This document shows positions 13,401 through 25,400 of a DNA stretch of 64,000 bases, piece by piece. Source of the DNA: Perkinsus chesapeaki (lineage: Eukaryota > Perkinsozoa > Perkinsida > Perkinsidae). A program made the position numbers and the translations under genes. Location of the stretch: positions 1 to 64,000 of the forward strand of contig JAAPAO010000047.1 of assembly GCA_013115145.1 (NCBI GenBank), read 5' to 3'. Numbering within the stretch: the stretch's first letter is position 1; every line of letters begins with the position of its first letter. The notes under the pieces are model-generated. The model worked only from the letters and a program-made list of their open reading frames with translations, did not search any database and had not been told where the DNA came from.

Positions 13401-16400
13401 AATGATGTGCTTCTATGTTGAGATATCTCTTACCGTATTCTCTACTTGGAAGATATTTGTTTTTGAAAGATTAAATATTTTAATCGTTACGAAATTCTTC
13501 TAGGTTATACAAAACTACTAACGTTTGAGAGCACTATTGAGTGTCAAACAATCTATCTGTTAGCTTCAACGAAAGAAGCTTCTTGGAGTTTTCCAAGAAC
13601 CCTTCGCAAATTATTTGTATCTAGCAGTAAGCGATGCCGACATGTTTATTTTAGGTTAAAGATTTCACTACTACCGTCACGCACTACGATTATTTCCTCA
13701 ACACTATCGCTGAGAAATCGCTGTGTTATGGTCCGGGTCTACTCAACGACGGTGAAGCTGGGAAAGTTAATAGGTTTATTATACAAACTAGAAATACCCT
13801 CGGGGAGAATCGAACCTCCGGGGCCGATAAATTTGTCATATCGGTCGTCCAGGACGGCGAAGAGCTCTACGAAGAGGGCAGTTGCTTCAATGATTTCGAC
13901 AATGGACGGTATGAGGTCACTTACACCGCCAAGGCAGGCGGTGGAGACATCTTGGTGAAAGTTAACCTCATCGATGAGAATGACAAGGAGAGACCTATTA
14001 GGGGATCGCCTTTCAAAGCTACTTGCACGGAGACAGCGAAGCCGAGAGCCAACGAGTATGCTGGTCCATTGATGACAGGATTCATCACGCGAAGTGTTAA
14101 GGAGCTCGAGGAGTTCTTGAAATCAACTGATGCTGGAATACATGCCAAGTTGAACGCTGGGGATGTACGGGGCTTAATCAAGGTTAAGAATTATATAAAG
14201 ACAATGTACGAGGAGGAGGGGAATCTTATCTTGAAGCAGGACGAGATACTTGAGAGCTTGGGGGTGAGCTGGGGGTATCTTTTTTCGCACTTTTGGATTT
14301 TTCCCGGGAACTTTTTGTGGTAGTAAGCATGTTTACAATTATGTGGTTAGAAGTGGGAAGACAGATTGCGATATAAGAATATGAAATATTCAGCGTGGAT
14401 AAGGCTTTGCAATCGTCTAAGTTGTTTTATCTGAACTTAGTTCTTTTTTATTTCCTCAGAAAAATTGATATATTTTACATTTGAGTTAGTAGGCTCGTTA
14501 TTAACGCCTTCGGCCAGGTGTCACCCTGTAAAAATATAACGAATTCATTGTTGGTAAGACTTTCATGTCAGGCCCTGGAGCGGGAGGGATTACCTAACGA
14601 GAAGGCACTGAAGGCCTTGAAGAAGACTTGGGATTCGCTGGCAACTGTTAAGCAAGCCTGCAGAGCCAAGGAGAAGGAGATTGCTCCGATGGTACAGAAG
14701 GAATCAGATCTCTATAAGGCTAAGATCGGTGAGTTCGAGAACACCTTGAAGGACTATCAAGCTGGCCTGAAAAAGGAAGCTTATTACTTTTATAAATCTG
14801 GCTTGGAACTCGCCATGGAGAGAATCGACGCGGTTACGGCTGATCTGGACGAAATGGATAAGGAGATGGAGAACTTGGCGCACATCGCGGAGAATTTCGA
14901 CTACCCGGAGGAGCTGAACAACTGCCGCAAGCTGATGGCGGCTATGCGGGAGGACGTCGCTATCATGTTGAGCTTGTGGGAGTTTGAGGATCTTAGAGTT
15001 CAGAATACAGAAGTGTTCTTGGTATTGAGATGGGGGGAGTTGGTCCCTGATGAGGTAAGACTAAGTTGAAGGGTACTGAAATGACAGAGGTTATTACACT
15101 ACTACGCTTACTGAATACAAGCAGTGTAACTAATTTCAAAGTTTGTCCGGACCTTTGCGAGACAGCTCATAGCGATAGATAGCCATAGTCTAGTTAGCGT
15201 TGGATCTGGGAAAGGACGGGTCACCATCGCACGAGTGCTGCTGCCCCTGACTATACCGTCCCAACGCCACCCACTACTGTTGAGCAACTAAGCACGTGCT
15301 TCTTCGACTTTATATATAATCTGCTCCATTTTATATTATTCCAAATATCTATCGATGTCCTTTGTGCCGTTGTCGATGGTCGAGGCTGGCGAACTGTTGG
15401 TGGAATATCTTCTGTTTTAGATGGAGGAAGAGATCAAGCTCATGTTTAAGCAATTGAAGGATATTAAAGTCGATAAGAAAAGGGACGCCTTCTTGGGCAT
15501 GCAGGTACGAGTTCGCCAAGAGTATCTTTAAATCTTCACAGTGCGGACTGCCGAATCTTTATGTCTCCTTGGTGTATCTTTAAATCTTCATAATGCGCAT
15601 TTTTTCAGGATGTAATGAGGAAATGGACAACCTTCTGTCCTCTCGTTGCCGAGCTTCGCGATCCTGCTATGAGGGACCGGCATTGGTCAGCTCTGATGGA
15701 CTTATGTGGCAAGAACATCTCGGTGTCGCCAAAAATCTTATTAAGGGATATGTGGAATTTGGAGTTACATAAGTAAGATTGGAGGGAAAGGTGGTATGAA
15801 ATATCACCACGGCTGAATACAGCTTTCAGAGGAATCTTGGGTAGTCCGTGGAGGCCTTTCGGAATAACATCCTCATCAAACTTCTTGAATGGTCGCAGTG
15901 GTCGCTGTTGAACTGTAAAAATCAGAACAATGAAAGAAATTGGTCGAATGAAAAGCAAGATGACACCTGAATCGTTAAGTATAAATGAATGTTAAGACTT
16001 GTGGGCTTCCAGGCGTTCAAATGTAACTTTATAACAGGGTTGGTTGGGTAGAGAGCAAATGGGCAGGTTAATTAGGCATAGCACGTTAACAGAACCGCAC
16101 GTTACCGGCTTACTCATTGCACTGTCATGAGATGGTCGTCAGAATTCGGTGCATTTATTAGACGAACTGGAAGTTCTTTTGTGAATTATAAAGGATGATT
16201 CTCGATGCAAAAGTTGGTAAGATGCGCTCGTGTACAGATTCTCGGAAACAGTCGAGGAGATCGGTGACCAGGCCAAACAGGAAGCCAAGATGGAGAAGAC
16301 TCTTGCGAAGCTGACTGAGACCTGGGCCGGGGTCGAGTACGATTTCTCGCAGCACAAGGATACGGAGATTCAACTTATGAAAATATCGGACGAGAACTTC

Positions 16401-19400
16401 GAGATGCTCGAGGAGCATCAAGTCCAAGTCCAGAACATGTTTGCGTCGAGATTCCTGTCTACCTTCGAATCTGAGGTCACCTATTGGCAGCGCACCCTGG
16501 CGAATGTCGCTGAGGTGTCGACTCTGTTGAGCGAAGTCCAGAGGACATGGAGCTTTTTGGAGAATCTTTTCATTCACAGTGAAGAGGTTAAGAAGGAACT
16601 GCCCGACGAAAGTGAAAGATTTGTTGGGATTGATATGGACGTGAAGGAGATTCTGAAGAAAGGGGAGCAACTTAAACTGTGTCGAGACTTCTGCAATGAG
16701 GATGGTATCTTTGGTAGATTGGAGACAGCACAGAATCAGCTTACACTGTGTGAAAAGGTAGGCAAGGAAATGATAGGTTAGGGTTGTTGGTGAAATTGAA
16801 GTACTCATTTCGTGAGCCTTAGTTAATTTCAACTTTGTACGGACTACTGCATTGATACTAAGCACTCGGTCGGAACGTGTGATTCTTCGAAAATGCGCCG
16901 GGGTTTCCACCGGGGCCGAAATCTCGCATTAATGCTGCGAATGAGAATCCTTTAAGTACCCCATCTCATATAATCGCACTATATCTGACAGTGGTGTGAC
17001 GTTCATACAAGCCTGTGGGGTGGATTTGGATACGCAGGCTCGGCGGGTTTACTGTACGAGGCTTTGTTGGTACGGAGAGTTTTAATTGTAGATTTCCACT
17101 TTCTAATGTTTCAAGCGACCTCCTCGCGTGCGAGTCGGACTCGGTTATTTTCAGGCGCTTAATGACTTTATGGACGGCAAGAGACGAGCCTTCCCACGAT
17201 TCTACTTCGTATCGACCAGCGACCTGTTGGATATCCTATCAAACGGCAACACTCCAGCTAAGGTTATGCCGCATCTATCCAAGGTCTTCCAAGCAGTACA
17301 GACTTATCAATTGGAATATCCTGATGGGAAGGATAAGAGACCCAACGCGGTTGGTATGGAATCGTGCGTTGGTGTGGAGTAAGTGGGGATCGAACCTGCG
17401 ACCTTTCGGATGAGAGAATGCAGGAGGTCATAGAGGAACTTCCTTCCTAGAGTCCTAGGGTATCCTTCACTCGATCTTCCTCACTTTTCCTTGTTCGAGG
17501 AACCCTTCCTGTAGCACAATTCCTACTGTTTCAAACCATGTTTGGCCATCGAGGGGAGCTTCTCGAGAACACTGACTGCTTGAATCAATTGTTGAAGTAT
17601 TGGTGGAGTTGAATACCGATTCGGATAACTGGTGGCTGCGGAAGTGGGAAAACCCAACTTCCACAGGACCTTCTAGAAAGTATCATTTTGGATAGGAAAT
17701 GCTCCTGGCGAATGACGTGCTGCTTTCTGTGTTGAAGTGGATATCTTGTCGAATATAATTTCTTATTTTAAGGTGCGTCCCGTTCCCCGAGCCCACACCG
17801 CTGATTGGGAAGGTGGAGATTTATATGGAGAAGTGTGTGGAAGCATTTAGAACAGCTTTGAAGTATTACGCCAAAAAGGCCTTGTTGGATTGTGAGGAGG
17901 TAAGCGGTGGTCGCGGGTTCGAACCCTGGTAGCGGCATTTTATTTTCAGGCTGGAGATGCCGGTAGAGGCGAATGGGTTAAGGGCGTCACCGCCGCGCAG
18001 TGCGCTTTGATGGTTAACATGATAATGTGGGTTCGAATGGTCGAGCAAGCCTTCGATGCTTATAATGAAGGAGACAAAGAAGCTGTGCAAAAATCTTCAC
18101 AGCGCGTATCGGATCTTTTGCTGGATCTCATCAGACTCACGCAGACTTCTCTGGACAAGCCTCAGCGAATGAAAGTTATGTGTATGATTACCCTTGACGC
18201 ACACAACCGAGATATCACGGAAAAACTGGTCCAGGAAGCGGTCACCAGCCCTGACGCTTTCCAGTGGCAAGCGCAGCTCAAGGCCTACTGGGACGTTGAA
18301 GCGGATGATTGTCGGCAAAAAATCGCGGATGCGGCATTTTGGTACGGTTACGAGTATCTTGGGAATGGCCCACGGCTTGTTGTGACGCCGCTAACTGATA
18401 GAATTTATGTCACTGCAACACAGGCGTTGCATTTGAACATGGGTTGCGCGCCAGCTGGGCCAGCTGGTACGGGCAAGACTGAGACCACGAAGGATCTGGC
18501 GAATGCTGTGGCGAAGGCGTGCTTCGTATTCAACGCCAGTCCCGAGATGGACTATCAGACGATGGGTGCGATCTTCAAAGGTCTGGCGAGCTCAGGAACT
18601 TGGGGATGCTTCGATGAGTTCAATCGTCTCGTGCCGGAGGTGCTGTCAGTTTGTACCGTGCAGTTCAAAGCTGTCTGTGATGCGGTGAAGGCTAGGAGCA
18701 AAAGATTCGTTTTACAAGGAGATGAGATATCACTGGATCCCTCCTGTGGTGCCTTTATCACCATGAATCCTGGATACCTGGGCCGAAGCGAACTTCCCGA
18801 AGGTCTCAAAGCGCTGTTCCGACCGATCACTGTCATGGTGCCGGATTTCGCGCTTATTATGGAGAATATGTTCATGGCCGAGGGGTTCCTGGAAGCGAAG
18901 ATCTTGGCGAAGAAGTTCTCAACGTTGTATTTCCTGTGTCAAGATTTGCTGAGTAAAGCGCCGCAGTATGATTGGGGCATGCGTGCTATCAAATCCGTGC
19001 TGGTTGTTGCTGGTGGATTCAAACGAGCTGAGCCTGATCTATCGGAGCAAGCTGTGAGTGAAGGGACAATTTAATGGAGATTTACGGAAGTACATCTTTA
19101 TTTATCTACAGTGCGCGCGCTTCGTGTCACCGGTATAACGTTTTAACCAGACATTTTGTGTAGACACTCGCTTAACATAGTTGAACTGTTAAAATACTTT
19201 ATCGCTAGAATTGACTGGGGTGGGGCGCGCTTTCCGATTCATCTTATCTTGTAGGTGTTGATGAGATCTCTACGTGATACTAACGTGGCGAAGATCGACG
19301 GAGATGATCTTAAGATCTTCATGGGCTTGCTTGGAGACCTCTTCCCTGGCATTGATGTACCAAGAGCAAGAGATTATAAATTCGAAGATGTGAGTATCTT

Positions 19401-22400
19401 ATTTCCTGGAAAATGCACGCTTCAAGGTCGGATATCCTTCAGATAATAGTGCAAGCTATGGAGGAGTGTGGGCTCACTCCTGACCCCGATGGGTATCTTT
19501 TATTGAAGATAACTCAATTAGTCGAGCTCATGGTTATTCGACATTGTATCTTCCTTATGGGGCCACCGGGCAGCTTCAAATCTACTGTGTGGAGGTGAGG
19601 CAAAATGTGCAAACATGAAGCGCTTCGCTCCGCTAGGATTTACTACCGTATCCGAGTCTGCATATTAATTGTAGATTGGCGATTCTGCCGCAGTGTGACC
19701 AGTGTGTGAGGGCTGCTCAGTTAGTTGGCACTATAGAGCAATGCTGTTGCATATTCGATGATACGTCATCATTTGTATGATACGTTCAGTTGTAAAGGTG
19801 TCTTCCAGAAATATCCGACACCTGAGATGGATCTGTAAAAGCATAGATTTAAATGGGACCGTTTTATCAATATTTTTTGTTAGGATTCTCGCGAAAGCCA
19901 AAGATAAAATCGGCGAGAAGACCACATGGATCGATCTCAACCCGAAAAGTATCTCCACCAACGAGCTCTACGGTTATGTCAACATGGCCACACGTGAATG
20001 GAAAGACGGCATCCTTTCTAAAACCATGCGATACCTCGGACAAATACAAGACACTCACCCGAAGTGGATCATCCTGGACGGCGATCTCGATGCCAACTGG
20101 ATTGAGTCGATGAACAGTGTTATGGATGACAACAGGCTTTTGACACTTCCATCAAACGAACGTATCCCTCTGAAAGCCCATATGAAAATGATATTCGAAA
20201 TCCGAGACTTGGCGTACGCTACTCCAGCGACGGTGACCAGAGCAGGCGTGGTGTTCATGGTCGACTATTCCGGCGTGCAGTGGAAGAGCTACAAGTCATC
20301 TTGGATTAAACGCCTGCAAGTTGCCGATTCGGTGAAGGAGCAGATGGAGAAGTTGTTCGAAAAGTATTGCCCGGAAACGCTGATGTACATGCTGAAGCAC
20401 TGCAAAATACAAGTAAGGAAAAGTCAGTGCGCCACGAAATTGGGGCGGGGAATCAGATATTTTTGATCGCCAATATTTATCAGCGTCTTCGTCTTAGAAC
20501 ACTTGGTACGTGTCTTACACTCATTATACAATTTAATTAGCTTCGGATCTGTTTCATCGTGCCTGGCTTTAGTGGGATGCCACCGAAGATACGCAAAGGT
20601 GCTCTACATAAGCGAAGTCCTGAATCAGGACTCCTGATAGCGATTCGATGTCAAAATCTAAGATTTTTCGTGTGATTCTCCTTCCCTCAGGTCCCTCTCG
20701 TGGACATATCAATGATCCAATCCTTATGTCTTCTCATGGAGTCCTTACTCGGAGGCAGCACCTCAGATGGCAAAGGCGCTCCTCAGATCGAATTGGATGC
20801 CCTAGAGTACTGGTTTTGTTTCTGCATGGTGTGGGCGGTCGGCGGATGCCTGGCTGAAGTTGACGGTGTCGACTATAGGAAGCAGTTTAGCAATTGGTGG
20901 AAGCAAGAAATGAAGACGATCAAGTTCCCGAGCAAAGGGACTGTTTTCGATTATTTTGTGCAAGATGCGCGGATGGAGGAATGGTCGATGATTGTCGAGC
21001 CATTGGAGTATTCATCGGAGATGCCTATGAATCAGGTGAGAGGGGATTAGTCATTTCAAGAAGCGTGGAGGAAAATACGGTATGAAATTTCCTCATGGAT
21101 TGAAGATAAGGATAGCATTTTATAAGGAAGCCAAGTCGCATGAAGATATCATAAATCTTGCATTCTTGCATTTTCTCAACGCTTCCATTCAGGTTACAGT
21201 GCCTACTTCGGAAACAGTGGCCACAAGTTACTTCATGAAGGCGTTGATGAAAGTGCATCAACCAGTCATGCTCATCGGTCTCGCTGGATGCGGCAAAACG
21301 GCTATGTGCAATGGTTTGCTGAGGAGCCTCGAACCGGACGTTTTCTGCTCGCACATGATGAACATGAACTACTATACGGACAGCATGCTCCTCCAGACCA
21401 TGATGGAAATACCACTCGAAAAGAAAGCGGGAAGGCTCTTCGCTCCGCCTGGAAAGCTGCATATGATTTACTTTATTGATGATCTGAACATGCCCGCATT
21501 GGATCCATATAACACGCAGAGCGCCATAGCACTGTTGAGGCAGTGTCAGGATTACAAACATATATACGATAGATCCAAGATGACATTGAAAGACATCGGC
21601 AACACTCAGTACCTGGCTTGTATGAATCCTACTGCGGGGTCATTCATAGTTAACCCAAGGCTCCAGAGACACTTTTGGACTTGCGCTGTGCCGTTCCCGG
21701 AGCAAGGCGCGCTGCAGACGATCTATTCCACGTATATGAAGGGACATTTCGAAAGACTGAAGTTCAAGCCAGCTGTGAATGATATTATTTCATCGGTCAT
21801 CAAAGCGGCGCTCTCCCTTCATGGTAGCTGTACGGCTGCGTTCAGAAAGACGGCGGCGAACTTCCACTATGAGTTCAATATTAGGCATCTTGCCGGCGTT
21901 TTCGGGGGGCTGCTCCAAGCGAAGCCGACAGAGTTTGCTGAGCCCGAGAAATTAGTGTTACTTTGGCTGCATGAGAGCGAGAGGGTTTACGGTGATCGAT
22001 TGGTCTCTGTGAATGACTTGAAGAAGTATCGAGGACTGGCGGCTGAGTTGTCGAAGAAAATGTTTGGGAAGTTCAACTTGGCAAAGTAGGCTGCAGACGG
22101 CGGTGAAGCCTGCCCGATTTCCACGTGTTCTGATTACAGAAGAGTCCGCAAGGCGTTCCGAAGCCCAGCAAAATGCGATGAATTCGAGTATAATTTTTAA
22201 GCTTGATAGAATCCTGTTTAACACGCTTAAGAACGAAATTGTGAACTTGTGCAGATATATACACGAACGGAGAATTCTTACGTTGGTTCAGGTGTCAGAA
22301 AATGCTGGTAAAACAAATAAGATATTTTCCGATTTAACAATTTTTAATTCTCCCCATTTCATACTTTGTCCTGATTCCGGCTTCCTTCGATTTCTGTTCC

Positions 22401-25400
22401 TCCTCAGATACTTCCAAGAAAAGAACCCCGAGCCGTTAGTCTTCGCGCCTTTCAGTAAAGGCTTCGATGAAGCATGCTATGACAAGATCCCCGGTGTGGA
22501 CCGCCTATCAGTCCTACTTACCGAAGCACTTCGAGATTATAATGAAACCAATGCAGCAATGGACTTGGTCCTCTTCGAAGAGGCCATGAAGCACGTCGGA
22601 AAGATAACAAGAATTATCTCCAACCCGAGCGGTCACGCGCTGCTGGTGGGAGTTGGAGGCAGCGGCCGGCAAAGTTTGAGCAGATTGAGCGCATTTATCG
22701 GGCAATGCACTACGGTTATGATAGTTATATCAGGTAAATCTTGGTAATCTTGCCAAATCTTGCATTTCCTCAACGCTTAGGGAAGTATGGTATGAACGAT
22801 CTTCGTACGGATTTGCAGGCGATGTATACAAAAGCTGGTATCAAGGATGAAGGTGTGATGTTCTTATTTACGGATGGTCAAATCACCAATGAGAAATTCT
22901 TGGTCTTTATAAACGATTTGCTCGCAAGTGGAGATATTGCTGATCTGTAAGAGAGTATCTTTGCGCACTGTGAAGATTTTGGGTTCCCTTAGGTATGCCT
23001 CGGAAGATAAGGACGTTATCAGGAACGCGGTGCGCAGTGCCTGCAAGGGCTCGGGGATTCCGGATACTCCGGAGAATCTTTGGTCGTTCTTCTTGACCCG
23101 CATCCGGAAGAATCTTCATATGAGCATTTGCTTCTCTCCTGTTGGAGATGCGATGAGGTCACGCGCCAGGAAATTCCCCGCGCTTGTGAACTGTACTGTT
23201 ATCGACTGGTTCCAGCCTTGGCCGAAAGATGCGCTCCGCTCCGTCGGAGAGAAGTTCCTTGCTGAGGTGAGCGCCGGGGTTCGAGTCACGCGCCGTAAAA
23301 CTTTTAAAATGCGGAAGACTATTCCGGAGAAGGGTCGGAAAATTTTCCGAGATTTGTGGGAAAATTGATTTGGTCGTAGAAAAGGATACGCGACTTTAGC
23401 ACCGCTCTCAAGATTCAGAGGCAAATCGCGGATGAAAATTTTTTAAATAGGACTTATCTTTCAGGTCGAGCAACTTGGCCCAGCCGACAGTCCTCTTCGT
23501 GCCGGCGTCGTTGAGTTCCTGCCCTTCTCATTCGAAGCTGTCGGACAGCAAAGTGAAAAGTTCATCGAGCGGGAGCGCCGATTCGCCTACACCACACCGA
23601 AGTCCTTCTTGGAGCTCATCAAACTGTACACGTCGATGTTGGGAAAGAAGTTACAAGCCTTGGAGGATAAGCAGTATCGATTGTCCAATGGTTTGGATAA
23701 GTTGAAGGAGACGGCGGAGCAAGTGGCAGGTGAGGTGCCTCTTATAATCTGCCAGGAGCTCGTTTTGATGGGAGAATCGTTGCTCCTATTCATGCGACTT
23801 GATGTGAAATTAATTATTTTCGCGACAGCCTTCCTCAGTCCTTCTACCAACGGGAATATTCTCAAAGTTTCATAGATGCTCTCTTGCCTGCACCTTTTGG
23901 CCTGTGTGAATATTTACTATTACTTTATCATTTTACCATCGGTATAGTTCGATTGCTTCATGCGGGAAATGGTATTATATTGTGATTTTGCATTTCCATT
24001 TTTCCAACTTCCCCGTTTTTCCGTGCCAGTAATTGTACCGCTTATCTACTTTGCGAATTCGGTAAGACAATGCGTACATATTTGCCCATACCTCCACCGG
24101 GGATCGAACCTTGGTCGTTTTAGGTCTGGAGGAAGCCTTGAAGGAAAAGGCGGTGGTTGTCGAACAAAAAGCCAAAGAGGCCGACGCCTTCGCTGAGGAG
24201 GTCGGTCGAGAAAAAACTAAAGTCAACGCGGAGGCGGAGAAAGCGAATACGGAATCTATCTCGTGCGAAGAAATTGCGAAGAACGTTAAGATACAGCAGA
24301 AGAGCTGCGAGGAGGATTTGGCAAAGGCGATCCCGCTGGTGGAGAAAGCAGAGGTAGGAGTTGAGGAAATGCAAGAATTGGCAAGATAGCAAGATTTCAG
24401 GCTGCTCTCGATGTTCTCAATAAGAAGGATTTCCAGGAGTTGAAGTCATTTGCTAAGCCACCAGCTGGAGTCGATAAGGTTTGCGAGGCCTGCATGCATC
24501 TGATGGCTGGGATCGATCCGAGTATCGAGGTCGATAAAAAAGGCAAAGTGAAGGATCCTTCGTGGAAGGGCGCCACAAAAATGATGGGCAATCCTGAGAA
24601 ATTTTTGGAGAGTTTGAAAGCGTTTAAGGGCGAGATTGATGACAGTAATGTGCCGAAACAAAATATTGAATGCGCGCGACCGTTGACGGAAGCGGAGGAT
24701 TTCACCGTGGAGAGCATGAAGAAGAAATCGGCTGCGGCAGCTGGACTGTGCGAGTGGGTTATTAATATTATTATGTAAGTGAGAGGCGTAGCTGCTGATT
24801 AAAGGTGTCTCTGAGAGGGAAATTGGACGTTTTTCCCGGGAAAATATTTGACAAAAAACGTTTTTTCCGGAAAAAAACATTTAGCAGTTTTTGTGGAAAA
24901 ATGTTAAATGATTTTTCCCGGGGGGGAAACGAAATGAGAAGAGATTCTGGCTAAATATACTTAGTACTCTACTGGTCATTGGCTGTGGGATCGAAAAATA
25001 ATATCGTACGATTAAGACGATCTTCATTAATTGTAATTTTCCAACTTTTCTTGGGTAAATCGACGGCACCGAGCAGCATTATCTAATAGTGGGTATCCCT
25101 AGTGTACCTGTTCTATCGATTTATCGAATGGCTCTGTTAGGAAACTATTAACATTGTTGTTTCGCTTAAGGTATTACGACGTTGTCATTACTGTTGAACC
25201 AAAGAAGCAATCCTTGAGGGAGGCCAATGAGATGCTTGCTGCTGCCAATGAGCGCCTTGCCGCAGTCCAAGCCCAAGTGGCGGAATTGCAGGCTCAGCTC
25301 GCCAAGTTGGTAGCGGAATTCGATGCGGCTATTGCCGAGAAAGACGCGGTCATGGCCGAAGCGCAGAAGTGCCAGACTAAGCTTGAAATGGCCCAGAGGC

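Noticed and set aside
13803-13826. Another family A-like motif (GAGAATCGAACCTCCGG)
   Set aside because: It is inside the filamin-like exon of the dynein gene and encodes GENRTSG in phase; the resemblance is coincidental.
17900-17949. A complete tRNA gene
   Set aside because: Only the T-arm-like half is present; no box A, anticodon arm or acceptor pairing can be drawn within the 50-bp intron.
22064-22747. Separate 227-codon gene
   Set aside because: Its first half is the dynein intron 22087-22408; only the part from about 22409 ([11 protein letters not shown]) is coding, as the AAA4 exon.
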